Positions 11,338-50,127 of a DNA stretch of 64,000 nucleotides are shown here, one piece after another (the first letter of the stretch is position 1; every line of letters starts with the position of its first letter). A program made the translations under genes and the position numbers. The notes under the pieces were generated by a model. The model was not told the DNA's origin, did no database searches, and saw only the letters and a list, made by a program, of their open reading frames with translations. This stretch comes from Diadophis punctatus similis. Taxonomy: Eukaryota > Chordata > Lepidosauria > Squamata > Dipsadidae. The stretch is from contig JALIGW010000001.1 of assembly GCA_023053685.1 (NCBI GenBank), positions 161,637,547 to 161,701,546 on the forward strand, read 5' to 3'.

Positions 11338-11404
11338 ATATATGTGGTTCATTGCATAGTCCACTAGATGTTCAGACTGGATTTGGCTTTTTTATCCACC
11401 TATT

Positions 11405-11692
11405 TTTTATCCTCCTCAACCCTGACTGCTCTTTAGAAGGCCAGATCCTGAAGATGAAACTCAAATACTGTGGCCACCTAATGAGAAGGAAGGACTCACT
11501 GGACAAGAGCCTAATGCTGGGAAAGATTGAGGGCAATAGAAGAAGGGGACGACAGAGAATGAGGTAGCTGGATGGAGTCACTGAAGCAGTAGGCATGAGC
11601 TTAAATGAACTCTAGAGGATGGTAGAGAACAGGAAGGCCTGGAGGAACATTGTCCATGGGGTCTCGACTTTGCAACTAACAACAACAACAAC
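11405..11692 (+). mobile_element. Bov-B LINE, 3' end
   Basis: Encodes the C-terminus typical of Bov-B/RTE reverse transcriptase (CGHLMRRKDSLDKSLMLGKI, then EGNRRRGRQRMR, a stop in place of the next Trp codon, and AWRNIVHGV) and ends in (AAC)n. It is flanked by an 11-bp direct repeat ATCCACCTATT (11394-11404 and 11693-11703), so it is a 5'-truncated target-primed insertion. Confidence 0.88.
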
Positions 11693-11879
11693 ATCCACCT
11701 ATTGAGTCCTTCCCAAACACCTGGGATAGGCAGATGTTGATGTTTGTTGGTGTTAGAAGTATTGTCACATGATATAAGCTGTTCCGTTTATATTTTATTA
11801 TGTTTTACTAATCTAGATGAAACATTAACATATTTTGCTAGTCCATGTATGATATGCCATACGCTAAATAAATGAACAA

Positions 11880-12330
11880 AACGCTGTTCGGGTAAAGCTG
11901 CCTTTTGCAACTGATTAATGGTGAATTTATCAATGCTGATGGTGTTTAAGTGGTGCCCCAATTATTTTGGGATTGCACCCAAGGCACCTACCATTATTGG
12001 TACTACTGGTACCTTTGCTTTCGTTTGCCATACTCATTCTATTTCTATTTGCAGGCCTTTGCCTTTTGTTATCTTCTCCAGTTCTTTCTCTTCTATTCTG
12101 CTGTCTCCAGGCACTGCCATGTCCACTATCCAGACTTTGTTGTCTTTCTTATCAACCATTGTTAAGCCTGGCACGTTGTGAAGCAGGTACTGTCTGTTTG
12201 AATTCTAAAGTTCTAAAGTTCCAGAGCACGTTGTTTTCTATTATTTTCTCTATTTTATGGTCCCACCAGTTCTTGCTTGCAGGCAAATAGCATTTATTGA
12301 GAATCTTCCAATGCACCGTTGTTGCTTAAG
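11880..12330 (-). mobile_element. Non-LTR retrotransposon 3' coding fragment
   Basis: The minus strand encodes VDMAVPGDSRIEEKELEKIT and, after a stop, VPVVPIMVGALGAIPK. I recall this pair from the C-terminal tails of certain LINE reverse transcriptases (R4-like, tentative). Several stops; a relic. Confidence 0.55.
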
Positions 12331-12479
12331 GGCCATTTATAGTGATCCACAATACCTCACCACTATTTAGTGGCCATCTCTATGCAAATGGCCAATAAGC
12401 CACTAATTCAAATTCTGGGGGTTTTGTTTGAGTAGCAGAACATCTTAGAGAATTTCTTTATGTCAGAGTGATACAAGCA

Positions 12480-12665
12480 AAAAGGAATTACATCTCAGAA
12501 AATTATGGGACAGAAGTAACAGATCAAGCAGAAAATGGGAAAAAGTTCCCCACTTCTTTCTCAGATGATTGGACAGATATGGGAAATTATCTAAAATTGT
12601 GTGAAAATATCAGCTGAATAATTACTCAAGGAGCTAGGTCACTGTTGCTCTTTGGATCCAGTATA
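12480..12665 (+). repeat. Third copy of CYP upstream segment
   Basis: GTGTGAAAATATCAGCTGAA and the following TAATTACTCAAGG...TTTGGATCCAGTA run occur both here (12598 on) and at 17355-17430 upstream of gene B, with a weaker match near 7520. No exon 1 follows this copy; a CR1 fragment cuts it at about 12670. Confidence 0.6.
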
Positions 12666-12679
12666 TCAATCAATACATT

Positions 12680-12776
12680 AATCAGAATAGAGCTGGAAGG
12701 GACTTGGAGGTCTTCTAGTCCAATCTCCTGCTCAAGCAGGGGACCCGATACCATTTCAGACAACTGGCAAGAAAGG
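12680..12776 (-). mobile_element. CR1 LINE 3' fragment
   Basis: GAGCTGGAAGGGACTTGGAG and CAATCTCCTGCTCAAGCAGG match the 3' end of the CR1 copies at 33610 and 42287. Confidence 0.75.
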
Positions 12777-12789
12777 ACTTTAAATGAAC

Positions 12790-14290
12790 CCATTAATTTG
12801 TTAGTTTTGATATAGTAGATTCAAATTATAGACTACAATGTCTCACCATCGTGGATCAAATTTTACCATTCTACTGAAGTACATATGTTGAAGTTGGATT
12901 GAGTTAGTAAGATCCTCAATAAGAAAGAGGTAAGAAGTTTAAAAACAGAAGAAACTTTGCATTCTATATGATTGTGGTGGACGCAAGGTTTATAAGACTA
13001 GACTAGGTTGTATTCCTCTGGGCACTCAGGATCCAAGTTGAGACTAGCGTATGTATAATTTGGTATGGGTTTATTAATAATAATATTATTATTATCTTAA
13101 TTGGGATGTGTATTTTTTGTTTGTTTGAACAAGTTATTGATTGGGTAATAATCAAAATAATAATAATAGAAACACTCCAGCATCTTGACTGTTTAGCTTC
13201 CTTGTTTGCACCTACATTGTCTAACCATCAAGCATATTTTTGTGTAGTCTAAGTTGAAGTGGTCATGCTTTTTTACTAAAACACATATTCAAATGAGAGA
13301 GAGAGTAAAATAAAATAAAAAGCAGTATCAATAAGAAACAACAACTTTTAGTATTACTGAGCATTTATTTCATAAAAAGTAAAAAATATTTATTCAGAGA
13401 CAGTTATTCCTAGATTTGGTGGAATAGAATAGCAGATATTTCAAGATGGGAAAAGTTGCAACTGTCTTGTCAAGGCTTAAGTTTTTGTTCCAATGAATTC
13501 CAATTAGAACTGGGAAAAAGACACTAGATCACTGTCTGAGATGATTTTACATGGTCTAATTAAAGTTTGAGTAGTAAAGTTCAAAAAGGTATAACCCTTG
13601 AAAAAGTGTATTGAACAGGCAAACCAGTTGTGTTACCAAGCGAGATATTTACCTGGGATAAGAGATTGATAAGTACACCTTATGGCTGGATTGTCAGATT
13701 TAATACTCCATTTAAAAGGGATTGTAGATAGTTAAATAAAGGAAAACGCTCATGTTATGTGTCTTCAACACATTGAAGTACTGAGGTCAATCTGTTGGAA
13801 TGTAAACATCTCTGTTAAAAATGTATGACCTTAGTTTTTTAAAAAAATGTGTTGGAGCTGTATATATGAAAACTTATTATAACCTTCAAAGAAACAAGTT
13901 CAAGCTGAGAAGGAAGAGTTATAATATTAAACTTTCAGAATCTGGAAAATAAAAATTGTCTCAATTTATGCTCAAAATAATACCAAAATTAAGTTCTGTA
14001 AAATATTTTCACAATTTTTTTTACCTTCAGTTTTATTTGAAGTTGCAAAGGAAGGTACAATATCTTGCTCCTTGTTGATCTAAATGACTTTCCCCTCATA
14101 CATGAATACAACAATTGCATCCCATTCAATTCAGTTCAGTTTATTGCAGTCATAGACCAGTACAAAGTGGTCATCCAAGAGAAGCTCTGGCAAACTTTCT
14201 CAATATTTTGGTATATATGGCATTGCTATCTTTCTTTGGTGTGTGGAGATACAAAAATTCTACAGAGAGAATTCAGTTCATAAAACTTAT
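12790..14290 (+). other. AT-rich intergenic DNA
   Basis: No coding exon recognised on either strand. Only short simple-sequence patches (AATAAT near 13080, GAGAGAG and AAAATAAA near 13300). Nothing more can be supported. Confidence 0.45.
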
Positions 14291-14299
14291 ACAACTTCT

Positions 14300-16690
14300 T
14301 TCTCCATCTCCTTTACAGCCTAAGAAACCAAATACATGTTCAATTTCTACTTCGCAGTTAGCCAACCTCATAGAGATAGCAGATGCGGAGATAGCAGATG
14401 CTGCTTATGTGGATGATAATCCAATAATTATATGACTAAACAAAACAACTCCCAGATGGAATAGGTAGAGCACTAATGAACTTATTATAAGAAGCTATTA
14501 AACTGAAGTGTTATCAGGAGCTGCCTCCAAACAATTTAACTCCTAATGCTTCCTTGTTTATAACATTAAATGCTAGTGAAGCATTTATGAGAGATTTGTT
14601 CATTTCTCTGGCACCAAATGGAAAGAAAACCATGTATAAATAAAAGGACTGCACAAAGAATAGAAGAATTATTACTCTTAGTAATAACATTAATGATAAA
14701 AGAATGAAACATGTTTTTTACAATGAAAGAAATAATACAATAATTTGGGAATTATTATACTAGATTATACTAGATTATGTAATAAATAGACAACAGATCT
14801 GGAAGAAATTTAAAATATTGAAATAATACATTACTTATAAAATGTATAGATCAGGGGGGAAAAATAGAACTTAACCCACCTATAGATGACGACATAATAA
14901 AAGAGGAAATTTTAAAAGTGGAACTGAATAAAAGCTCCAGGAGCTGATGGTATTTCTTCAATTATATTATTAGACATTACAAGAAAAGTTAACTCAATGA
15001 ATGAATGCATGAATGAATTCATTGTCAATACCCTTTGATAAGGAAAGAAGCCTTTATCAGTTTAGTTTATAAATAAGGAAAAGATTGGCTCTACAAACCT
15101 ATTTGTTTACTGAATATAGATTATAATTTTTCATGGCAATATGTAATGCAATCTGGGAATACCTTGGAAGACTGGGCAAAGATATGCTGCCAAGGAAACA
15201 GTCAAATAAGGGACAGCATAGCCCATAGCTGAATAGTGAATGGGACAAGGGGCTCAGAATAGACTCTCCCTAGTTTCTCAGGCAGTAAAGGAGAAAATAT
15301 ATTTCAGGCTAGCAAGGTTCTGCCAATTTAGAATTACAATGAAGTAAAATTAGCTTATCTGGTCACACTGACCATCTGGTTTACCACTTAAGGCCAGTGG
15401 TGGGTTCCTACTGGTGCGGTCCACTCTATAGCAGCTCTATAGCAGCCCACTGGTGACGTCACAGTACAGGTGTGGTCAATTGCTGGTGCCTGGGCGCCGC
15501 CATTTTAAAAAAATTATTTTTTAAAAAAAAATGTTCTTCTGCACATGCCCAGAAGCCGAGCTTCTGGCACTGCGCATGCGCTGCCTTCCTACCCCACAGT
15601 GAGTCCAAGCAGGGGAGGATGGTTGAGGGAGCGCATGGGATGCTGAAAGAACGGGCGGCAGGAGCTATTTCTATTCCCCTCCCTTCAGCAGTCCGAGAAG
15701 CCATGAACGTGCGGTGATGATCCTAGGCATTTTCGCACGTTTGAGGCTTCTCGAGCTGCTGAGGGGAGGGGGAACAGGTGGCAGGAGCCTAGGATCATTG
15801 AATGGGGAGAAGCATTCAGGCCAGACGGAGCCTCCTAGAAGAACCGCTGCCGCGGTCTTGCTGCTCCCACTGCAGGGGGCAGCGTTGCGGGTGGGCAATG
15901 CCCCCCCGCTTCTCCGGACGCTGCCAAACTCCCGAGGCCCACGCTCACCCGGTCACATGGCTGGCAAGCCACACCCACAAAATAAGCCATGCCCACAGAG
16001 TGGTAGTAAAAAAATTAGGAACCCGCCCCTGCTTAAGGCCCAGACAACATTTATATATAGGATAAACTTCTTTTTGCAAAACTGATACATCCAGATCAGA
16101 CTGGATCTGTTCTGAAGAGATACATGACAGACAATATCAGACATACAATATTCTGAATGCTTATTAAAAAGATGAATTAAGAAAGAAAAATGTGGACATG
16201 AATTTTCTTAATGAAGAAGAAAGCTTTTGACAATTTGGAAAAGAGGTCAAGACAAGTTTTGTCCCATGATCAAAGCAAGATGAATTAGTAAAGATGAAGG
16301 GTTCGTGATGTACTTACTTTAGGAAGTGACATATGCAACTTATATAAAGGCAATTTGTTAGATGCAACAAATTTAAGAAATGGGTCACTTTGCAGTTGTA
16401 TGTCACATCTAAGAACTGAATGAAGTTGCAAACATGGTGATCCCACTGAATTTCTAATGGGAATTAACTGTTATAATAACATTTCAGCCTTTTGCTTTTG
16501 GCCATATCTCCCACTGCACATCACAACCTTCATAGGCCTAAGACTCCATCAAATAAAAGGATGCCATTTTGGGAAGCAAGAATATAAAAGAAGCCTCTTT
16601 TACAGTTAATAAAAATGGAAATATATGTAAACAATTCTTATTCCAAATAAACATTGCTATTTGATCATGTAAAACAAGTAGAAAAAAGTC
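14300..16690 (+). mobile_element. Degraded L1-like LINE
   Basis: Frame-broken + strand sequence keeps L1 ORF2 landmarks: a KAPGADG-like motif at about 14930-14960 (CTCCAGGAGCTGATGG) and a HPDQTG-like motif at about 16085-16110 (CATCCAGATCAGACTGG). The hAT element at 15395-16031 is inserted between them. Many stops; inactive. Borders approximate. Confidence 0.55.
15395..16031 (+). mobile_element. hAT MITE (CAGTGGTGGGTT family), 637 bp
   Basis: Ends CAGTGGTGGGTTCC and GGAACCCGCCCCTG, with a perfect 8-bp duplication CTTAAGGC (15387-15394 and 16032-16039). It contains a CRE-like TGACGTCA at 15454, an NRF1-like TGCGCATGCGC at 15571 and the common end segment AAGCCATGCCCACAGAGTGG. No transposase. 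Confidence 0.9.
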
Positions 16691-16699
16691 GATGGGCAC

Positions 16700-17352
16700 T
16701 AAGGTGTCATCTTCGACTATTGGTTGGTGGATCAGAGCGTGCACCACTTAAAGCATATCAAGCACAGTCTCTCCCTGCTCCCAGACGCATCACCGTGCAC
16801 TCCACGAGAAGTGCAGCTACCACCGCTGCATGGGCCACGCAGGCCTCTCTCGAGATTATCTGCAGGGCGGCCACTTGGGCCACCCCTCTCCTTTCATTAG
16901 ACATTACAAGTTGGATGTCTTCACCTCGGCGGAGGCTTCCTTTGGGAGGAGGGTTTTACAACAGGTCCACTTAGACTTGGGGGCTCCAGTCTCAACGGCT
17001 ACCCGCCCTTAGAGATACCAGGCTTTGATATATCCCATTCCTGGACTATTTCACAACCATACTGGAGAAAGGGCATTGGCTTACCTGAACACCTATTCTC
17101 AGTTGGTTGCGGAATAGTCCAGCCCCGCCCAACAGAACGCTCGTGGGATCTGGAGCCACCTTGTCTCTAACATTATGTGCAAGTCTCCTTTTCAGCCATC
17201 ACTTCGTCGAAAACTGGGGCATGCGCAGAGAGGCATGGAGGATTGGCTGAAAAATATAGACTCAGTAACTAGGCAGATCAGACTGTAGCAACCCATTCCT
17301 GGACTATTCCGCAACCAACTGAGAATAGGCGTTCAGGTAAGCCAATGCCCTT
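16700..17352 (+). mobile_element. DIRS retrotransposon 3' remnant
   Basis: Encodes the end of a DIRS tyrosine recombinase (ITVHSTRSAATTAAW with the HxxR pair, about 16788-16832) closely like the DIRS at 50 kb. After it, 17071-17125 is the reverse complement of 17286-17350 (GGGCATTGGCTTACCTGAAC against GTTCAGGTAAGCCAATGCCC): an internal complementary region facing the terminal repeat. Frameshifts are present; 5' truncated. Confidence 0.78.
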
Positions 17353-17827
17353 TATCTTCAATTGTGTGAAAATATCAGCTGAATAATTACTCAAGGAAAT
17401 ATGTCCCTGTTGTTTTTTGGATCCAGTACATTAATGGACTAAATTATTCAATTTTCTGAATTCCTTATCTGAAATGTTGTTAACAAACAAGAGGATTTCA
17501 TAATCCAATCCTTAAAAGGTGTTTCAAGTATTGGATTGCTGTGCAGTTAAAGTAAGTTTAAATCTGTTTTGCAATGCCTTCATTTAAGGATAAGCACCAC
17601 CCACACAGTAAGAGAGTGAATGATAAACAACCAAATATAGACCAAATTCCTAGGGAGGATATAGAAAACAAAGGCAAGGTTCAAAGAGATTTAACATAAG
17701 GGGAAGTCTGATGATTCAGTACAAATACTAGCTGAGTTTCTACTTAGTGCAATAGTTTAAAATACATGTTTGTATCATTTCAGTTTGCAGATTTCATTCT
17801 GTTACTGAAAACTCCTTCTGAAAGGAA
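17340..17827 (+). promoter_or_regulatory. Upstream region of gene B (duplicated)
   Basis: From about 17355 to the ATG the sequence aligns by eye with 7420-7943 upstream of the broken exon 1. The best-kept block is AATACATGTTTGTATCA(T/C)TTCAGTTTGCA at 17761-17790, ~50 bp before the ATG. It is a promoter/5'-UTR candidate by position and conservation only; no TATA box or start site is established. Confidence 0.45.
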
Positions 17828-44671
<26,844 letters not shown>

Positions 44672-44774
44672 TCTGACAGGGAAAAAAACTCATAATAAGC
44701 TGTTTTCTCACCTTTTGAATAGCTTTATTTTGACAGCGAGAAAATCTGACAACCTGATTCCATATTACATTATA

Positions 44775-45043
44775 TTCATTATTTTTATTTTATTTGAATT
44801 CCACCTTTATTATTTTTACAAATAACTCAAGGAAGTGAACATATCCAATACACTATCCTACTCTTATTTTCCCAAAGCTCTTTGGGCTAAGAAGAGAGAC
44901 TGGCCCAGAGGCACCCCAGCTAGAACTCAGTTTCCTGGTTATTAACCTAAAGACACCCAGCTGGATTTCATTGCTAAAGTGGGACCTGAACTCACAATCT
45001 CCTGTTTTCTAGGCTGGTGTCTTAATCACTAAACCGAACTATC
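44775..45043 (-). mobile_element. tRNA-derived SINE
   Basis: The minus strand has a box-A-like TCGGTTTAGTGATTAAGACA and a box-B-like GTGAGTTCAGGTCC. The plus-strand left end is TTTATTTTATTTG. Same family as 11108-11337. It lies ~100 bp after the gene B stop. Confidence 0.6.
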
Positions 45044-45394
45044 TATTGTTTAGGTTTCATGTGTTGCCTAAAAGATGAATAGCGATAATCTATAGAAACA
45101 TAAAATATAGGTTCTGATAGGGAAGAACAGTGGTAAATCATGAAAAGCAAAGTGCTTTGTATCATTATTACTGAATTTTTCTTTTGGGACCTTTTCTTTC
45201 CTTTGGCTTTTACTATTTTTTCTCCTTTCTGTTTCTGTTTAGAAATTTTTGTTTCTTTTGCTTTGAGTATTTCAATTACTTTTTTAAAAAGCAGTCTTTT
45301 TTTTTGCAATAGTCCTAATTGTAAATTCATATATTTGCTTTATAAACCTAGTTGTCATTTCTTTTATTTCTTCAAAAACCAATAAAATAATATT

Positions 45395-47081
45395 TTACAT
45401 CAGGGAATTCCATGGGGCCTCCAGCAACAAATCGGGGTATGGTTGTGGGGGGAGGCCTCTTGCCAAAACCAATGAGCTGAATGCAGCATGACCCAACATC
45501 TCTTTGCCCAACACCTCCGGAGGAGGTCCCACAAGGCAAGCATCATTAAATGGGGTCAATGTCATCCATTCTGAACAAGACCTCCCCCCAGGAGTTGATG
45601 CAGGACTTATATGAGACAAACCCCCCTTTAGAGGAGGCTATACTTGCTGATGATGATCTCTCAGCCCAACATAATAACCTCATAGCTTCCTCTTGTCAAA
45701 ACCATACCTCCTGAAGGACCTCAAATGACTCCCCTCTTTCACTTCTAACCTGGAATATTGACAGCTGGTCATCCCATTGAAAGACCAGCTTTTTAAAAAA
45801 ACACTATATATCACAATTTGTTGTCCTCTTCCTACAAGGAACTTCTTCAGAGGTGAAGCTAGATGATTACTGGGTTAACTCTATCTCCTCTTTCCTGAGC
45901 AAAGCAGGTGGGATATCTAAACATGGTATTATGATTCTAGTTAGCACAACCTTGCAATTCAGATGTGTCTCATTGCCTTCTTTACATTGTGGCTCTCAAG
46001 GTTGTGGCTACCTTGCCCTCATCCAAACCAGAGGAGATTTTGCTTTTTAACATTTATATTCCTCCTCTTAATAAGAACAATCTGGTCAACAATATTTTGG
46101 AGCACATAAAAAGAATTATCCTTAGTTGTTTGACAAACATCCCACACCTGCAGTAATAATAGGTGGGGATTTAAATGCTAGGATGGGACCAAATAATCAT
46201 CCAATTATTTCACCAATTTAAGATCCATTATGAGGAGTGTGTATTAGAGGAACCCTTGTATTTTAGAGAATTTAAAGACTTAAAAGCCAACCGAACAAGT
46301 CTATATGCAAGACAGGTGACTGCACATCTGAACCCATGTATTTCTAATGGTTCCATAAGTGCAGACCACCCAGCAGAAAACACCTATCAGGGGGAGGGGA
46401 GTGCAGGGAAGAAAATCTATAGTTGATTATTGGATAGTATCATGTGAACTTTTGAATTTTTTATGAAAGAGAGGTAGATTCAAAACTGGAAAGTGGCCAC
46501 TATTCAATAATTCTAACGCTGACACTCCACTAGAAATTTTTAAGAACTACCCATCAAGGCTTAATAGTTATGTTACCCAGATAAAAATTAAAATTAAATG
46601 GATGGAGAAAAATGCAACTAAAGCCATTAAATGGATGCTAAACTCAGAAATTCTAGAATCTTGCGAACATCTCCTAGAAAGCAAACCTCAAAGATAATAT
46701 TTAGATGGGTTTGAAACTTTAATTGCCAACCTGGAATCAGTTCTCATTAATGGAACTCTGCCTCATCCAGAAATCAGGCTATAAAGAATACAAAATGGTT
46801 TGATTGGTATTGTGTACAATTAAAAAGGGCATATAATAATGAGTACAGAAAAAGTAAAAACTCTCCTTCTGAGGATCAAACTCACTGCCTAAAATGTTTG
46901 AAGGCCCATTATAAGGTTCTTTTAAAAGAAAAAAAAAGTGCAGCATTGAAGGAGTCCTGGCACAAATTAATTCAATCAGGATGAAAGACACATCCCCTTT
47001 TTGGTATATCACTAGAGGACTGGGAAAATCACTCCCTCCACCAACTAACCAAGTACCAACTCATGCCTTGGAGGGATACTT
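45395..47081 (+). mobile_element. Degraded LINE with AP-endonuclease domain
   Basis: Broken + strand frames keep endonuclease landmarks: a LLFNIYIPPLNKN-type strand (about 46035-46080), IIGGDLNARMG (about 46150-46185, catalytic GDxNAR), and VDYWIVSCELLNF (about 46420-46460). ESWHKLIQSG-type sequence follows at 46950. Clade not fixed. Confidence 0.65.
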
Positions 47082-47733
47082 CAGGGGTGGCCAAACCGTG
47101 GTGCATGCGCCAAACGTGGCGCATTGGATGATTACAAGTGGCGCATGGCTATTTTCAACATCAAAGTGGTCTCAGTTCAATTCGTACAGCCTTCGGTAAT
47201 GTTCAACTTCTCGGTGTCTGAAACTTAGAATGGAACTTGTGAGATGTTACTTTAGGTGGGTTTACAAACGTTCGAATATTTTTATCGGTGTTGCCATTGC
47301 GCGTTCCTGCTCAAACGATCGCAAACACCGCGCACTAGCAACATATAATGTGTTTGAAGTCACGTGCGAATGAGCGGTGAGCGTTTGATATGGTCAGTCA
47401 GTTCTGAGTGAGCCATCATGGCATGGAGTTTGAAGCAGTGTTTTATTGAGTGTACTAGCGTGGCTTTTGTATTGAGAGTGATTGAAAGACAGATTCAAGA
47501 TTAAATATATATTACATTTGTCAAATTTTGAAATGGTGTAAATTAATTAATTGAATTGCATGATTGAGTTATTCCTTTTCCTTCCTTAAGCAAAGCAGAT
47601 CCTACCCCTGTCCCTATTTTACAACCCCAAATGTGAAAGTAAAAAGGTAAAAAACGTGCTTGAGTTGTATGGTGCATCTGAACTCATCTGTGAAAAAATT
47701 GGTGCATGGTATGCTTAAGGTTGGCCACCATTG
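47082..47733. mobile_element. hAT-type element (CAGGGGTGGCCAAAC termini)
   Basis: Left CAGGGGTGGCCAAACCGTGG, right GGTTGGCCACCATTG. Terminus style fits hAT-Charlie elements; no matching 8-bp duplication could be found. No transposase. Confidence 0.55.
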
Positions 47734-47755
47734 CTTTAGAGAGTTGTAGATGGAC

Positions 47756-48178
47756 TGTCAGGTCCACCATTGTGTCCTGCCATTCTATTGGAGTGGGGGA
47801 GGAATGCTCATTGGCATTTTTCACATGTTTTCACTTTTGCTATAACCGTTTGGGAATTAGGGAAGGGATGGAGCAGACTCCTTCCCAGCTGGTTCCAGCC
47901 TGATTCCAAGGCCGTCATGTCCTTAGAGAGACCTGTTATCTGCCTAGCACCTCAGCATTCTCAAAACATCCTTGTGGCATCACATTGGCTGGTGGTGGAT
48001 TGGTCAGGGAGCTTGGGTGTGGGGAAATGGAAGAATTGCTTTGTGCTTTGCGCGGGACCTTTAGATTCCTCCTGACTTTACTGCAACCAGTTTCTCTCAG
48101 TAAAAATTCTTTTGATTCAGCTTAATGGATTCAAGAGTTTTGCTTTCCTAAGGGACCAGGCTGGGGCAGGTCCTTACA
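47756..48178 (+). mobile_element. 5' LTR of Ty3/Gypsy-like element
   Basis: Runs from TGTCAGGTCC to GGTCCTTACA (TG...CA, 423 bp). It is followed by a ~60-bp leader that, once the 48245-56693 insertion is removed, leads to the ATG of a retrotransposon gag at 56707. A matching 3' LTR was not found in the window, so the call depends on this context. Confidence 0.6.
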
Positions 48179-49126
48179 TTAGGCGGAATCTGCAAATTCA
48201 GTCAACCCGGAGGCCCGCAGCCCTAGTGTGGGGATTGTGAACATTTTTTTTTACATTTAACTTTTTTATGAGTATATCGAAGTATAAAATACAAAGAAAA
48301 AAAGCATGAAAAAATAAGAAGAGAGGGAGGGGAAAAGAAAGGATATAGTGAAAAAGGGACAGACTTCCAACTCTCTTTAGCACAGTAGAAGGTAATAACA
48401 TTACAACCACAACTTTTTGCTTTTACACAACATTATGTACAAGCCATTTCTATGGCAAGAAGCCTGTCTAGTTTACAAAAACAAAATCAAAATGTCATTT
48501 TTCCCCCATTGTAAGCACAAAATCCGGAAGCAATTTCAAAATAGACAAAATTAAATATATTCTCTTCTTTGGATAAAAGAATCAGTTTAACCATCTCTGC
48601 TTCTCTTTGCTATGGGGGATAAGATATCATTCATTCCCATATTTTCAAATCTAGTCAATAATATTTTATAAACTTTGGAATACTATTCAGCATTAGTTAA
48701 AAAACCCGAGGACATGTGTTTACATACATACTCATTATAAACATACAAAACTAACAAAGTTTTCTATCAATACATATATCAGATGTTCATTTTAATTAAT
48801 TGAAACATTAAATTTAGATCACTCCCTCTGGCTTATCTTCATAGAATAAAATATTTTTCTTCTCAGGAGAGTTTATCAGATCTCTTTTCTTGAAAAAATT
48901 CTCAGCTGAAAAAAAGTCCCCAAAGTCCCAGTTGTTCTGTTAGACAACATAAATTAGTCTGAGGCAAATCTTCCCAGATTAAAATTTCCTTCACTGAGAT
49001 GGCTATCATATCTTTTCTTCTCAAAGAATTCTCGACCTTGTTAGTATCCATAAAGCAATAGTCCCAAGCTTGACCTCTTAGAAATTGTGAATTTACTTGA
49101 TACTCTTGTTTCAGTTACACTGGGAG

Positions 49127-49462
49127 CAGAGGTGGGTTCCTGCCGGTGGGTTCCTGCCAAACAATAATAGCTATTGTTTGGTGCAGAGCCGAAGACGCTG
49201 CTGCCGTTTGCGGCGCAGGGGCTTTCCCCGGGCGCTGCCGCCGCCCGCATGGATGCCACCATTTGCGTTCTTTTGCCCTCTGCGCATGCGCAAAGCGTTC
49301 TGCATGCACAGAGGGCAAAAGAACGCAATTGGCAGCATCCATGCGGGCGGGGAAAGCGCCCGGGGAAAGCTCCCGCGCCGCGAACGGCAGCAGCATCTTC
49401 GGCTCTGCGCCGAACAACAGCTATTAACCACACTGGCAAAAACAGGCAGGAACCCACCTCTG
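49127..49462. mobile_element. Palindromic hAT element, 336 bp
   Basis: Ends CAGAGGTGGGTTCC and GGAACCCACCTCTG, perfect duplication ACTGGGAG (49119-49126 and 49463-49470). Nearly the whole element folds back: GCAGAGCCGAAGACGCTGCT pairs with AGCAGCATCTTCGGCTCTGC, and GCGTTCTTTTGCCCTCTGCG with the facing copy. An NRF1-like TGCGCATGCGCA is at the centre (49281). Confidence 0.93.
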
Positions 49463-50023
49463 ACTGGGAGAGTTGTACTTGCACCATCATCATAAGAAGT
49501 GCTGGTGTCAGATTTATACTCTGAAGTTACAATTAGGTTATTTGCATTATCCAGTATTTATAAAGTTGACACCATAGGTTGATAATTTTATACACCTAAT
49601 TATGTCTCTTGTTCTATTTTAATATCCTCTGTGTAATTAGTATATTTTGGCTTACTCACGAAATGAGACGTTGTACTTACCTGAGACGTCCATTCTCGTA
49701 GGGTGGAGCTAGCCGCAAGATTGGGTATTGGCACAGCCTTCTAGCCAATGATGACTGAGTCTGGAAAAATATAAAAGGTGGCTCTAGGCCTAGATTCCCC
49801 CTCTTTTGACGAGGGATAAATGTCAGACTCAAGTGCCATCAATCCAACAAGTTTATTAACCGTGTAATCAAGAAATTATACATGAGTGAGAATCCTAAAT
49901 ACCTAACCTAACTACCTAGAGACAGAAGATAACTATGTACACCAAGATGCCTAGATACCTACTGAAGCAGACAAGCAATAAAAACCTGTCCAGCCAGAAC
50001 GTGTGTAGAAGGGAGGGACTTGG

Positions 50024-50112
50024 CGGCTAGCTCCACCCTACGAGAATGGACATCTCAGGTAAGTACAACGTCTCATTCTCCATAGTGGGTGGAGCTAGCC
50101 GCCAAGATTGGG
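50024..50112 (-). repeat. DIRS internal complementary region
   Basis: 50024-50082 is the reverse complement of the outer left edge (49662-49717) and 50078-50112 matches the reverse complement of the outer right edge (55900-55937). The two meet at CTCATTCTCC. In DIRS1 models this region templates joining of the ends into a circle. Confidence 0.9.
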
Positions 50113-50127
50113 ACATACCAAAGTAAT

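Noticed and set aside
16654..16974. Host recombinase gene
   Set aside because: Matches the tyrosine recombinase end of the DIRS element at 50 kb and is frame-broken.
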